Shown here: piece after piece, positions 1-9,055 of the stretch
How the letters are laid out: every line of letters starts with the position of its first letter
Numbering within the stretch: the first letter of the stretch is position 1
DNA from: an uncultured Bacteroidales bacterium
Lineage (GTDB): Bacteria; Bacteroidota; Bacteroidia; Bacteroidales; Paludibacteraceae
DNA length: 64,000 bases
Direction of reading: 5' to 3'
Assembly (NCBI GenBank): GCA_934716995.1
Contig: CAKUYO010000010.1
Coordinates: 1 to 64,000 of the forward strand
Program-made: the position numbers and the translations under genes
The notes under the pieces: generated by a model
Told to the model about the DNA's origin: nothing
Database searches by the model: none
The model's input: the letters and a program-made list of their open reading frames with translations, nothing else

Positions 1-250
1 CAAGAAGGAACTAATTGTATCTATACGACCCATTACAATATGACCGATATTTTTGCACTTCCAAGTTGAACTTGCCCGGGCTATCCCAAAATATCCCGCT
101 TGGGGAGGAATTAGTCCAATTGGACGAATAAGACCTAATAGGGCTGTTTTTGATGTACCAGGGACATATGGTGGCGCGTGCTACGCACAAAGCGATGCTT
201 TGCGCCACTATCTGCCGAAAGGGGGCTTATTCTATCGGAAGTCTATGCTG
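1..250. other. Left-edge region, no assigned gene
   Basis: I see no recognisable gene here. A 73-codon open frame at 53-274 (+) and a 65-codon frame at 11-208 (-) resemble nothing I know and look fortuitous. Positions 106-144 hold a minus-sense near-tandem nonamer array (unit about CCTATTAGN), the same family as at 21362-21400 and 51030-51080. A possible stem (GGTGGCGC near 172 with GCGCCACT near 206) resembles a motif at 33649-33663. Confidence 0.4.
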
Positions 251-320
251 AATAACCCGTTAATCACCCCATAATCACCCCATAACAACCCGATAATAAC
301 CCGATAATAACCCGATGTAA
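251..320. repeat. 11-bp near-tandem array (TAATCACCCCA family)
   Basis: Five to six units of about ATAATCACCCC / ATAATAACCCG follow one another with an 11-bp period. The same family occurs in opposite orientation at 47940-48016. The array sits between the left-edge region and the tkt promoter. Confidence 0.85.
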
Positions 321-402
321 TCAACGGAAAGTATATAGATTGGGGCTATAATTGTACATCTTGCCGGTTGTATATGCCGTTGGCAGCAGAATTACGCAAG
401 GG

Positions 403-434
403 GTTGTACACATCAAGAAAAATGCGTAACTTTG
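403..434 (+). promoter_or_regulatory. Bacteroides-type promoter of tkt
   Basis: GTTG at 403-406, exactly 20 nt, then TAACTTTG at 427-434. It matches the Bacteroidota -33/-7 promoter. Transcription should start near 440, so a start codon at 447 would be nearly leaderless while ATG 585 leaves a leader of about 145 nt. Confidence 0.75.
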
Positions 435-584
435 TAGCGGATTTGTATGCGCCCGCAAAAACGGCTTTTCAAACGTGCAACCACCAACGCGAAGCCATCA
501 ATGCTTGCACCGCAAGCCATTAACGCAACGCCACCAACGTTCGCGCAGCGAACCACCCACGTGAAACCATTAACAACAAACTAT

Positions 585-2594
585 ATGAATACTACCAAAC
601 TTATGAATCGGGCAGCGGATAACATTCGTATCCTGGCTGCAGCGGCTGTAGAAAAAGCAAAAAGCGGACACCCCGGCGGGGCTATGGGTGGCGCGGATTT
701 TATCAACGTGCTCTATTCTGAGTTTCTCGAATATGACCCCGAGAACCCCGCATGGGAGGCACGCGACCGCTTCTTCCTCGACCCCGGACACATGGCACCG
801 ATGCTCTACAGTCAACTCTGCCTGGCGGGCAAATACTCGCTCCAAGACCTGCAGACGCTCCGCCAGTGGGGCAGCGTCGTTCCCGGACACCCCGAGCGCG
901 ACATCGAACACGGCATTGAGAACACGTCGGGTCCCCTCGGGCAAGGGCATACGTTTGCCGTAGGTGCAGCGATTGCGGCGAAGTGGTTCAACGCCCGCTA
1001 CGGGGCTATCCACAACCCGACGATATACGCATTCATCTCGGACGGCGGCGTGCAGGAAGAGATTTCGCAGGGCGCAGGACGTATGGCAGGTTTTCTCGGA
1101 CTGGACAACCTGATTATGTTCTACGACTCGAACGAGGTGCAACTGTCCACCGACTGCCGCGACGTAACCAACGAGGACGTGGCAGCCAAATATGAGGCGT
1201 GGGGCTGGTTTGTACAGGAGATACCGGGCAACGACCCCGACGCAATACGCGAGGCATTGGTGCGTGCGAAAGAGGAGAAAAAACGCCCGAGCCTGATTAT
1301 CGGGCACACCACGATGGGCAAGGGGTGCGTTACTGCGGACGGACAGAGTTTCGAGGGTAAATGCTCGACCCACGGGCAGCCGTTGAGCAAGTCGGGCGCA
1401 TCGTTTGAAGCGACCGTCAAGCACCTGGGCGGCGACCCCGAGAACCCGTTTGCCATCTTCCCCGAAGTGCAAGAGATGTACGACAAGCGTGCTACGCAAC
1501 TGCGTGAGATAGCCAACCAACGCTACGAGAAATACTACGAATGGAAACAGGCCAACCCGCTGGCTGCCAACGAGTACGAGACCTTTATGAGCGGCGAGAC
1601 GCCCTGTATCGACTGGAGCGAGATTGTACAAAAGCCGGGTGCCGCCACCCGCAACGCTTCGGCTACCGTGCTCGGCTATTTGGCAGAGCACGTGGGCAAT
1701 ATGATTGTGTCGTCCGCCGACCTGAGCAACTCGGACAAGACCGACGGTTTCCTCAAGAAGACCCACGCTATCCGTCGCGGCGACTTCACGGGGCAGTTTC
1801 TGCAAGCCGGCGTGAGCGAACTGACGATGGCGTGCGTGTGCATCGGTATGGCACTTCACGGAGGTATCATCCCCGCGTGCGGCACGTTCTTCGTATTCAG
1901 CGACTATATGAAACCCGCCGTGCGTATGGCGGCGCTGATGGAGATACCGGTGAAGTTCATCTGGAGCCACGACGCTTTCCGCGTGGGCGAGGATGGTCCG
2001 ACACACGAACCCGTGGAGCAGGAGGCGCAGATTCGCCTGATGGAGAAACTGCATAACCACCACGGTCAGCCGTCGATGCTCGTGCTGCGTCCTGCGGACG
2101 CCGAAGAGACCACGATGGCATGGCGTCTGGCGATGGAGAACACCGCCACCCCGACGGCACTGATTCTCTCACGGCAGGACATCGCGCCCGTGCCGAACAC
2201 GTGTCTGGACGGATTCCGCAAAGGAGCCTATATCGTCAGCAAGGACGAGAACCCGCAAGTGGTAATGCTGGCAAGCGGTAGCGAGGTATCGACGCTGATG
2301 GCAGGTGCCGAACTGCTGCGTGCGGAGGGTATCCGCCTGCAGGTGGTGAGCGTACCGAGCGAGGGACTGTTCCGCCGGCAGCCGCAGGAGTATCAGGACG
2401 AGGTGCTACCGAAGGGCGTGGTGCGCTTCGGTATGACGGCAGGTCTGCCCTGCACGCTGGAAGGACTGGTCGGCGAGAACGGCACTATATGGGGACTGAA
2501 CAGTTTCGGTTTCTCGGCACCGTACAAAGTCCTCGACGAGAAACTCGGCTTCACCGCCAAAAACGTGTATGAGCAGGTGAAGAAGTTGATGTAA
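585..2594 (+). CDS. tkt: Transketolase
   Basis: This thiamine-diphosphate enzyme moves two-carbon ketol units between sugar phosphates in the non-oxidative pentose phosphate pathway. From ATG 585 the product is 669 aa, the usual size. The N-terminus carries the family signature (AAAVEKAKSGHPGG), a ThDP/Mg motif follows (SDGGVQEEISQGAGR), and the middle has the transketolase pyrimidine-domain motif around GEDGPTHEPVEQ. The frame is open to an ATG at 447, but those 46 extra residues (rich in Thr, Pro and Ala) do not fit the family, so 585 is chosen. The leader between promoter and 585 is repeat-rich. No obvious terminator follows; a degenerate RhuM gene starts 6 bp downstream. Confidence 0.95.
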   Translation: MNTTKLMNRAADNIRILAAAAVEKAKSGHPGGAMGGADFINVLYSEFLEYDPENPAWEARDRFFLDPGHMAPMLYSQLCLAGKYSLQDLQTLRQWGSVVPGHPERDIEHGIENTSGPLGQGHTFAVGAAIAAKWFNARYGAIHNPTIYAFISDGGVQEEISQGAGRMAGFLGLDNLIMFYDSNEVQLSTDCRDVTNEDVAAKYEAWGWFVQEIPGNDPDAIREALVRAKEEKKRPSLIIGHTTMGKGCVTADGQSFEGKCSTHGQPLSKSGASFEATVKHLGGDPENPFAIFPEVQEMYDKRATQLREIANQRYEKYYEWKQANPLAANEYETFMSGETPCIDWSEIVQKPGAATRNASATVLGYLAEHVGNMIVSSADLSNSDKTDGFLKKTHAIRRGDFTGQFLQAGVSELTMACVCIGMALHGGIIPACGTFFVFSDYMKPAVRMAALMEIPVKFIWSHDAFRVGEDGPTHEPVEQEAQIRLMEKLHNHHGQPSMLVLRPADAEETTMAWRLAMENTATPTALILSRQDIAPVPNTCLDGFRKGAYIVSKDENPQVVMLASGSEVSTLMAGAELLRAEGIRLQVVSVPSEGLFRRQPQEYQDEVLPKGVVRFGMTAGLPCTLEGLVGENGTIWGLNSFGFSAPYKVLDEKLGFTAKNVYEQVKKLM

Positions 2595-2600
2595 ATAAGC

Positions 2601-2867
2601 ATGGCTAACGAGGTAGTACCATACAACCCGAAAGAAGAGAGCGTAGTTGTCTATCGCACAGCGGACAACACGCTGCAGTTGGATGTGCAGTTAGCCGATG
2701 AGATGGTATGGCTTACGCAACAACAAATGACCGTTCTGTTTGATACCAGCAAGCAGAACGTCAGTTTACACATCAACAACATCTTCAAAGAGGGGGAACT
2801 GGACAAAAATTCAGTTGTCAAGGATTACTTGACAAGAATATGTCGGCTATTATGCGAAGGGATTTAA
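2601..2867 (+). pseudogene. Truncated RhuM-family (virulence/Fic-associated) protein
   Basis: The 88-aa frame begins like RhuM-family proteins, which are usually about 330 aa: a VVYRTADNTLQLDVQL strand, then MVWLTQQQMTVLFDTS and the INNIFKEGELDKNSVVKD segment. Similarity stops right after KDYLT and the frame ends ten residues later (RICRLLCEGI). The central and C-terminal parts of the family are absent downstream, so this is a 3'-deleted remnant of an accessory gene. RhuM genes often sit in restriction-modification or mobile loci; nothing else of such a locus remains here. The breakpoint lies about 110 bp before a large palindrome (2969-3076), which may mark the deletion or insertion edge. 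Confidence 0.75.
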
Positions 2868-2968
2868 GTCCGAACTTATAATTAAAGTTAATCAATTAAA
2901 CTTTGTTGCCTATGGAATAAAACAGCAAAAAATACATATGTAAATAAGCATTTGCTTTATTAAGGATT

Positions 2969-3076
2969 CTCTCAATCTACCACAAATTGAACTACATCCC
3001 TAAATATAGCGAATGTTCACGCGTAAGTGTGAACTTTCTGCCTATATTGGATGTAGTGGGTGTGGTAGCCCGAGAG
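2969..3076. repeat. Large nested imperfect palindrome
   Basis: The arms pair from the outside in: CTCTC 2969 with GAGAG 3072, TACCACA with TGTGGTA, ACTACATCC with GGATGTAGT, TATAG with CTATA, and centrally GTTCAC with GTGAAC. The whole 108-bp element could fold as one interrupted hairpin. A further GTTCACGC copy lies near 3100. It resembles a non-autonomous palindromic element, but I cannot name a family. Confidence 0.7.
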
Positions 3077-3140
3077 AAACAATATAACAAAAGCGAAAGT
3101 TCACGCTTTTCGTATATTAATAAACAAAAAACAAACGAAT

Positions 3141-3812
3141 ATGAAACAATTATTAGGTAAAATTTTCACCTGTGTAGCAATTTTGCTAATGGCTACCAGC
3201 ACTTGGGCACAAGACGTTATTGTTACAAACAATGCTCAAAAAATTGAGGCAAAAATTCTCGAAGTGTCTAACTCTGAAATTAAGTACAAAGAGAAAAACA
3301 ATCCCGATGGACCTGTATTTGTTCTCGGAACAAATGAAATCAGTTCCATTATTTATGAAAATGGTAGTGTAGCAGTTTATGATCATCACGAATCCACAAA
3401 AGAGATAGAGAGTACTAAGGAGCCAAATACTCTAAAATATGTATCTCGTAGTGGTAATACATATTACTATGACGGAAGAACTTTGCGTGGAGATAGTTAC
3501 GCTAATTTCTTATCAAGTAATTGTACAGTTGCTTATGAACAATACAAAAATGGTCAAAATTTGGCAATTGCTGGCTGGATACTATTTGGTGTAGGAGTTG
3601 GACTTGATGTAGGATTTAGTTGGTGGTTGCCATATTCATGGATACCTGCTTTAGGGTGTGAAATAGCATGTATTCCTACTTTGGCTGTGGGATATTCTCG
3701 TATGCATAAAAGTGCTGATACTTTTAATTATAATTGCGCAAATAAGCGACCACAAGCCTATTGGAGTATCAATGCTTCCAAGAATGGTTTGGGTATTGCG
3801 TATAATTTTTGA
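3141..3812 (+). CDS. Exported protein of unknown function
   Basis: A 223-aa protein with a clear Sec signal peptide (hydrophobic residues about 8-20, cleavage after TSTWAQ). The mature start, DVIVTNNAQKIEAKILEV followed by EIKYKEKNNPDGP and an ISSIIYENG segment, matches a beta-rich N-terminal module I have seen in many Bacteroidales exported proteins of unknown role. Residues about 145-190 contain hydrophobic, Gly/Trp-rich stretches that could be one or two membrane segments. GC is clearly lower than in the flanking tkt and leuS genes, and it follows a gene remnant and a palindrome, so recent acquisition is plausible. No function is assigned. Confidence 0.75.
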   Translation: MKQLLGKIFTCVAILLMATSTWAQDVIVTNNAQKIEAKILEVSNSEIKYKEKNNPDGPVFVLGTNEISSIIYENGSVAVYDHHESTKEIESTKEPNTLKYVSRSGNTYYYDGRTLRGDSYANFLSSNCTVAYEQYKNGQNLAIAGWILFGVGVGLDVGFSWWLPYSWIPALGCEIACIPTLAVGYSRMHKSADTFNYNCANKRPQAYWSINASKNGLGIAYNF

Positions 3813-4026
3813 TACATAATCCATATGGTATATGGTATTAAGCAGGCGGCAGAGGTGTCGCTTGCTTTTGTTATACGGGTTATTGTCTTGTACAAATCTT
3901 AACGATTGGATTTTTTCCTTTATCTTAATGGCAGGGAACTTTCAGAATACCATAATCACACCTCCAAAATACAAAATGAATCATCACAAAAACACTCAAC
4001 AAACTACAACAAAAATGCTCAGCACC
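3813..4026. other. Gap between exported protein and leuS
   Basis: This is AT-rich sequence without a convincing gene. Short frames at 3832 and 3906 (+) are low-complexity and have no recognisable product. The only interpretable element is the leuS promoter at its right end. Confidence 0.5.
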
Positions 4027-4058
4027 ATTGTGTATATCAGAAAATTAGTGTACCTTTG
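4027..4058 (+). promoter_or_regulatory. Promoter of leuS
   Basis: ATTG at 4027-4030, 20 nt, TACCTTTG at 4051-4058. Transcription would begin near 4064, giving a leader of about 70 nt before ATG 4135. Confidence 0.75.
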
Positions 4059-4134
4059 CAAAGGTTATATAGTCCAATAACCAAATGGCAAAATAATCAA
4101 GCAAATAGTGAACGACAAAATCGTAAATAGTTTT

Positions 4135-6888
4135 ATGGAATACAATTTTACGGAGATTGAGAAGAAATGGCAGGCTGAATGGGAAAAAGCCGGCACGTAC
4201 AAAGTAAGCAACCATAGCACCAAGCCGCACTACTACGTGCTGGATATGTTCCCCTACCCGAGCGGGGCGGGGCTGCATGTGGGGCACCCGCTGGGCTATA
4301 TCGCCAGCGACATCTACAGCCGCTACAAACGTCTGCAGGGTTTCAACGTGCTACACCCGATGGGGTTCGACTCGTACGGACTGCCCGCCGAGCAGTACGC
4401 CATTCAGACCGGACAGCACCCCGAGAAGACCACTATGGCGAACATCGCCCACTACGTGGAGCAGTTGCGCAAGATAGGTTTCTGCTACGACTGGGACCGC
4501 GAAATCAAGACCTGCGACCCGTCGTTCTACCGCTGGACGCAATGGGCATTCGTTCAGATGTTCCACTCGTACTACGACACAGCCTTGCAGAAAGCGCAGC
4601 CTATCAGCAAGTTAATCGCCAAATGGGAGGCGGAAGACCCCGCATGGAGCAGCCTCAGCGAACAGGAGAAGCAGGAACGGCTGATGCAATACCGTATCGC
4701 CTATCTCGCCGATACCAAAGTGAACTGGTGCCCCGCCCTGGGGTGCGTGCTGGCGAATGACGAGGTCAGCGAAGGTTTGAGCGTGCGCGGCGGTTACCCT
4801 GTGGAGCAGCGTGTGATGCGCCAATGGAACCTGCGTGTCAGTGCCTACGCACCGCGCCTGCTGGAGGGGCTTGACCGTATCGACTGGACGGACAGCCTCA
4901 AAGAGACGCAGCGCAACTGGATAGGGCGCAGCGAGGGGGCGGAGATGCAGTTTGCCATCAAGGGTCAGGACGAGCCGTTTACTATCTTCACCACCCGCGC
5001 CGACACCGTCTTCGGCGTTACGTTTATGGTGCTGGCACCCGAAAGCGAGTACGTCAGCCGTGTGGTTACGCCCGAGCAGCAAGCCGAAGTGGACGCCTAC
5101 CTCGATATGGTGAAACACCGCACGGAGCGCGAGCGTATCGCCGACCGCCGCGTAACGGGCGTGTTCACGGGCAGTTACGCCATCAACCCGCTCACCAATG
5201 CGGAGATACCTATCTATATAAGCGACTATGTACTTGCCGGTTACGGCACGGGAGCCATTATGGCGGTGCCCGCACACGACAGCCGCGACTACGCTTTTGC
5301 CAAGCATTTCAACCTGCCCATCGTACCTCTGATTGAGGGTGCGGACGTGAGCGAACAGAGTTTCGACGCCAAAGAGGGCGTGATGATTAACTCGGGTTTC
5401 CTGAACGGTTTGCAGGTGAAAGAGGCGATTGCGAAAATGAAAGAGTACATTACCAACACGGGCATCGGGCGCGTGAAAGTGAACTACCGCCTGCGCGATG
5501 CGGTCTTCAGCCGCCAGCGTTACTGGGGCGAACCGTTCCCCATCTACTACAAGCACGGTATGCCCTACACGCTCCCCGAGGATGCCCTGCCTTTGTGCCT
5601 GCCGGAGGTCAGCGACTTCAAGCCGACCAGTACGGGCGAACCGCCATTGGGCAATGCACAGTGCTGGGCATGGGACGAGGCGAACCGCAAGGTGGTGGAC
5701 AAATCGCTCATTGACGACAAGACCGTCTTCCCGCTCGAGTTATGCACTATGCCGGGTTTTGCGGGTTCGTCGGCGTACTATCTCCGCTATATGGACAACC
5801 ACAACGACCAAGCCCTTGTCGGACACGAAGCCAACAACTACTGGCGGCAGGTGGACCTCTATCTCGGCGGCAGCGAACACGCTACGGGACACCTTATATA
5901 CAGCCGTTTCTGGAACAAGTTCCTCTTCGACCTCGGGTATATCTGCGAGGACGAACCGTTCAAGAAACTCATCAACCAAGGTATGATCCAGGGGCGGTCG
6001 AACTTCGTTTACCGTCTTATCGGCAGCCAGAACACGTATGTGTCCTACGGCTTGATTGACACCGACGAGTACCGCGGCAAGGTGCAACCGATACACGTGA
6101 ATGTGAACATCGTCAGCAACGACATACTGGATATTGACGCTTTCCGCGCATGGATGCCCGAGTACAAGGACGCCGAGTTTATCCTTGAGAACGGGCAATA
6201 CCGCTGCGGCTGGGCGATAGAGAAGATGTCGAAATCGATGTTCAATGTGGTGAATCCCGACGATGTAGTGGCTAAGTTCGGTGCCGACACGCTCCGTCTG
6301 TATGAGATGTTCCTCGGTCCGCTGGAGATGTCCAAACCGTGGGATACCAACGGTATCGACGGTGTACACCGCTTCCTGAAACGCCTGTGGAATATGTATG
6401 AGACGCTCTCCGACGACGCTCCCACGGCAGACGAACTGCGCAGCCTGCACAAACTGATAAAGAAGATTACGTGGGATATAGAGAACTTCTCGTTCAACAC
6501 GTCTATCCCCGCCTTTATGATTGCACAGAACGAGTTGCAGGCTCTCAAATGCAACAAGCGGGCTGTGCTTGAGGTCTTTGCCGTACTGCTGGCACCGTAT
6601 GCACCGCATATCGCCGAGGAGGCTTGGCACCGCTGCGGACACACGACCACCGTCTGCGATGCCGAGTGGCCCGCATGCAACGAGGCATACTTGGTGGAGA
6701 ACACGCAGAAGTACCCCGTGCAGTTCAACGGCAAAGTGCGTTTCACGATAGAGGTTGCCAAAGACACCCCGCGTGAGGAGGTGGAGCGTATTGTCCTCGC
6801 CGACCCGCAAACCGCCAAGCAACTCGCCGGCACCACCCCGAAAAAGGTCATCGTCGTACAGGGCAGAATTGTGAATATCGTGATGTAA
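4135..6888 (+). CDS. leuS: Leucyl-tRNA synthetase
   Basis: Class I aminoacyl-tRNA synthetase charging tRNA-Leu. The product is 917 aa, typical of Bacteroidales. The HIGH motif appears as HVGH within PYPSGAGLHVGHPLGY near the N-terminus, the CP1 editing domain has the TTRADTVFGVTF and GYGTGAIMAVPAHD signatures, and KMSKS appears as IEKMSKSMFNVV. The C-terminal anticodon-binding region ends with the usual KKVIVVQGRIVNIVM. The frame is open nine codons further upstream to 4108, but MEYNFTEIEKKWQ at 4135 is the family's usual start. The gene is monocistronic: its own promoter precedes it and a strong terminator follows within 15 bp. Confidence 0.97.
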   Translation: MEYNFTEIEKKWQAEWEKAGTYKVSNHSTKPHYYVLDMFPYPSGAGLHVGHPLGYIASDIYSRYKRLQGFNVLHPMGFDSYGLPAEQYAIQTGQHPEKTTMANIAHYVEQLRKIGFCYDWDREIKTCDPSFYRWTQWAFVQMFHSYYDTALQKAQPISKLIAKWEAEDPAWSSLSEQEKQERLMQYRIAYLADTKVNWCPALGCVLANDEVSEGLSVRGGYPVEQRVMRQWNLRVSAYAPRLLEGLDRIDWTDSLKETQRNWIGRSEGAEMQFAIKGQDEPFTIFTTRADTVFGVTFMVLAPESEYVSRVVTPEQQAEVDAYLDMVKHRTERERIADRRVTGVFTGSYAINPLTNAEIPIYISDYVLAGYGTGAIMAVPAHDSRDYAFAKHFNLPIVPLIEGADVSEQSFDAKEGVMINSGFLNGLQVKEAIAKMKEYITNTGIGRVKVNYRLRDAVFSRQRYWGEPFPIYYKHGMPYTLPEDALPLCLPEVSDFKPTSTGEPPLGNAQCWAWDEANRKVVDKSLIDDKTVFPLELCTMPGFAGSSAYYLRYMDNHNDQALVGHEANNYWRQVDLYLGGSEHATGHLIYSRFWNKFLFDLGYICEDEPFKKLINQGMIQGRSNFVYRLIGSQNTYVSYGLIDTDEYRGKVQPIHVNVNIVSNDILDIDAFRAWMPEYKDAEFILENGQYRCGWAIEKMSKSMFNVVNPDDVVAKFGADTLRLYEMFLGPLEMSKPWDTNGIDGVHRFLKRLWNMYETLSDDAPTADELRSLHKLIKKITWDIENFSFNTSIPAFMIAQNELQALKCNKRAVLEVFAVLLAPYAPHIAEEAWHRCGHTTTVCDAEWPACNEAYLVENTQKYPVQFNGKVRFTIEVAKDTPREEVERIVLADPQTAKQLAGTTPKKVIVVQGRIVNIVM

Positions 6889-6900
6889 ATGTCATACAGA

Positions 6901-6932
6901 AAAAGGGTGCACTTTGTCGTGCACCCTTTTTA
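6901..6932 (+). terminator. Rho-independent terminator after leuS
   Basis: A perfect 12-bp stem: AAAAGGGTGCAC at 6901-6912, a 6-nt loop, and GTGCACCCTTTT at 6919-6930. It is A-rich on one side and U-rich on the other, so it could work in both directions. Confidence 0.9.
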
Positions 6933-6962
6933 TTTCAATCAATGCCACAATAAAGAAACACT

Positions 6963-8510
6963 ATGCCTTTAGAACTAAGATATGGATTACGGAAAGATAC
7001 TAACAAATTGGTATTTGTAGATGATGTGCTCAATGGACTGCAATGTGGTTGTATATGTCCTCATTGTAAGAAAGCGTTGGTTGCTAAAAATGCGGGACAG
7101 AAAAATGAACACCATTTTGCACACTATAATGGTGCAGACTGCGTTGGTGCGCGAATGACCGCACTACATCTAATGGCGCAAAACATTCTGCAAACTACCA
7201 AACAAGTGATGCTCCCCGCTTATAATAAAGAATTTGTACAAAGAAAAGCACGTTCAATCGCTTTTGACAATGTTACGTTAGAAGATTTTATTACTGAACA
7301 AGAAATTATACGTAAACCTGATTGTATTGGCAGAATAACTAAAGGCGGACAAGAATATACATTATGGATTGAGATTCTCGTTACGCACGAAGTAGATGAG
7401 GAAAAAAGTAAGGACGTTAAATCATTACGGCAACATTGCATAGAGATTGATTTATCCGATATGCTCAATACTGACTATGATGAACAAAGTGTGAAAGAAT
7501 GCCTCATTACAAGAGCAGATAATCGTCATTGGATAGCATATCCAGAGTTGGACGAACAAGACAATCGACTTCGATTACAGGCGTTAGAAGAAAAAAGAGC
7601 AAGACGATTACAGGAAGTACAAGAACGACAAGAAAAGGAGCGGAAAATCCAAGCAGAAAAAGAGCGGTGCGAGCAGTTAGCCAAAGCATGGCGTACAAAT
7701 ACAACAGAAAAATTAACCGAACTAGTCATTCAATCCATATCTGCGCACCCCTACAAGCAAGATGAAATCTCCGTTTATGATTTCCTGTTTTCCAATTGTA
7801 ACTGGGTAAATTTTATTGATACTATTCCTAAAAACGAATACGGGTTACGTGTATTCTATGCATTGTCGAACTACTATTGGAAAGACATCTATTTTGATTA
7901 CCCAGTTTATAGAAGAACCATAAATAAACTATGGTTCAAAAAAGGCAATTTAACTACAGAAGAATCCATTGAATTAGAATACTACATTTCTATATATATG
8001 TTGAAACGATTGGCACAGACATACGGCGGTGCTGTGCCTGAAACATATAAGGCTCTAAAACGCACTTTTACAAAGAGTGCAGATTTTAGAAAACAAGTTT
8101 TTATGGTTCTATCTTTTAGGTATTATCACCCATTTGGTTGTGGAATTAACTCATTTGATGCATTGGCAGACCAAATAATAAACTCCTATCCTGCACTCAT
8201 TTCACTTTCATTACAACTCCTTGAGTATATTCAACAACACTACCCACAAAGTTTGCCTTTGATTAATGGGGACAACCTTATAGATAGATTCCGTGAGATT
8301 GATTGCAACGATATTTCAACTCCTGAATATGTAGAAAATATCCTACAAATATGTTTTCCTAAAATCTTTCACAGACAATTAAACGTACCACAAGAGTTAC
8401 CTACTCCACAACCTAATACCACACAAACAAACAGCACACTCACCAGAGAAATTGATGAAAGAGAGTGGCAAAGACTGAAAGAGTGGTACACAACACACTC
8501 CGACAACTAA
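6963..8510 (+). CDS. CoiA-like competence/nuclease family protein
   Basis: A 515-aa soluble protein. Residues about 25-65 hold a CxCPHC zinc-like motif and HHFAH, as in the CoiA-like family found in Gram-positive competence loci and in phage or defence contexts. Residues about 115-170 contain KPDCIGRI and TLWIEI, consistent with a PD-(D/E)XK nuclease core, and a charged coiled coil (about 195-240) follows. The long C-terminal half is unrecognised. The gene is visibly AT-rich compared with its neighbours, which suggests lateral transfer. It overlaps the convergent lipoprotein gene by a few bases. A role in DNA uptake, recombination or defence is possible; the sequence does not decide. Confidence 0.65.
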   Translation: MPLELRYGLRKDTNKLVFVDDVLNGLQCGCICPHCKKALVAKNAGQKNEHHFAHYNGADCVGARMTALHLMAQNILQTTKQVMLPAYNKEFVQRKARSIAFDNVTLEDFITEQEIIRKPDCIGRITKGGQEYTLWIEILVTHEVDEEKSKDVKSLRQHCIEIDLSDMLNTDYDEQSVKECLITRADNRHWIAYPELDEQDNRLRLQALEEKRARRLQEVQERQEKERKIQAEKERCEQLAKAWRTNTTEKLTELVIQSISAHPYKQDEISVYDFLFSNCNWVNFIDTIPKNEYGLRVFYALSNYYWKDIYFDYPVYRRTINKLWFKKGNLTTEESIELEYYISIYMLKRLAQTYGGAVPETYKALKRTFTKSADFRKQVFMVLSFRYYHPFGCGINSFDALADQIINSYPALISLSLQLLEYIQQHYPQSLPLINGDNLIDRFREIDCNDISTPEYVENILQICFPKIFHRQLNVPQELPTPQPNTTQTNSTLTREIDEREWQRLKEWYTTHSDN

Positions 8511-8902
8511 TCGAACAGGCGTTTGGCGATGTAGGTTTGGAAGGCGGATTGCCAGTCGGACTGCCATTGGACATAGCCTTTCTGGGTCGGACTGCTGATG
8601 ATACTGTCCACTCTGATTATCATAGGTGTTTCTTCCACGTTGGTTCTGCCTGTATAGTAGTTCTTTCGGGAGGATGACCACGTGGTATATAACAAACCGC
8701 GCATCGGCTCGTCTTTGACCAACAAGACAAGACTATCAATCGTTATATCATCCACACCCATCGTACTCATCGTTTGTATGACCAGCGGGAGATTTTCTCT
8801 TTCACCATTAAGGACTATCCGTGTTGCATCTTCTGGTTTCAATTTTGAAGAGCAAGATGCCAATACACACAAGGCAGACAAAAAGAACAAAGACTTTTTC
8901 AT
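8507..8902 (-). CDS. Small lipoprotein of unknown function
   Basis: A 131-aa protein with a lipoprotein signal peptide: MKKSLFFLSALCVLASC, with the lipobox cysteine at residue 17. The mature part is short, mixed alpha/beta, with no recognisable domain. It has its own perfect promoter at 8931-8962. Its stop codon overlaps the stop of the convergent CoiA-like gene, so the two 3' ends share bases. Confidence 0.75.
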   Translation of the reverse strand: MKKSLFFLSALCVLASCSSKLKPEDATRIVLNGERENLPLVIQTMSTMGVDDITIDSLVLLVKDEPMRGLLYTTWSSSRKNYYTGRTNVEETPMIIRVDSIISSPTQKGYVQWQSDWQSAFQTYIAKRLFD

Positions 8903-8930
8903 GATAATAAAGATTTAACAAATTACGGTA

Positions 8931-8962
8931 CAAAGGTATATATTTTCTGTGACGTATGCAAA
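8931..8962 (-). promoter_or_regulatory. Promoter of the small lipoprotein gene
   Basis: On the minus strand: TTTG (8959-8962), 20 nt, TACCTTTG (8931-8938). It lies back to back with the promoter at 8972-9003; the two -33 boxes are only about 10 bp apart, so the promoters may compete. Confidence 0.8.
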
Positions 8963-8971
8963 TAAAAAAGA

Positions 8972-9003
8972 TTTGCGTATATGGCGGAATTGTTGTAACT
9001 TTG
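8972..9003 (+). promoter_or_regulatory. Promoter of the DUF2130 gene
   Basis: TTTG at 8972-8975, exactly 20 nt, TAACTTTG at 8996-9003. Confidence 0.8.
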
Positions 9004-9009
9004 TGGCTG

Positions 9010-9052
9010 AATGAACAATGAACAAAGGACAAAGAACAAAAGACAAAGAACG
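9010..9052 (+). repeat. 7-bp near-tandem array (AACAAAG family)
   Basis: About six heptamer units (AACAATG, AACAAAG, GACAAAG, AACAAAA, GACAAAG) occupy the leader of the DUF2130 gene. The same heptamer family occurs at 22306, 22940, 25411, 36684 and 54404. Confidence 0.85.
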
Positions 9053-9055
9053 GAT

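Noticed and set aside
261..316. CRISPR-like array at the left edge
   Set aside because: Units are 11 bp with no spacers; it is a near-tandem repeat, not a CRISPR array.
570..2063. 497-codon open frame antisense to tkt
   Set aside because: It is a composition shadow of the transketolase gene; the translation is rich in Arg/His/Val with no domain and no promoter.
3832..4130. Two short plus-strand frames before leuS
   Set aside because: Low-complexity Asn/Lys/Thr content, no family, and they run through the leuS promoter.
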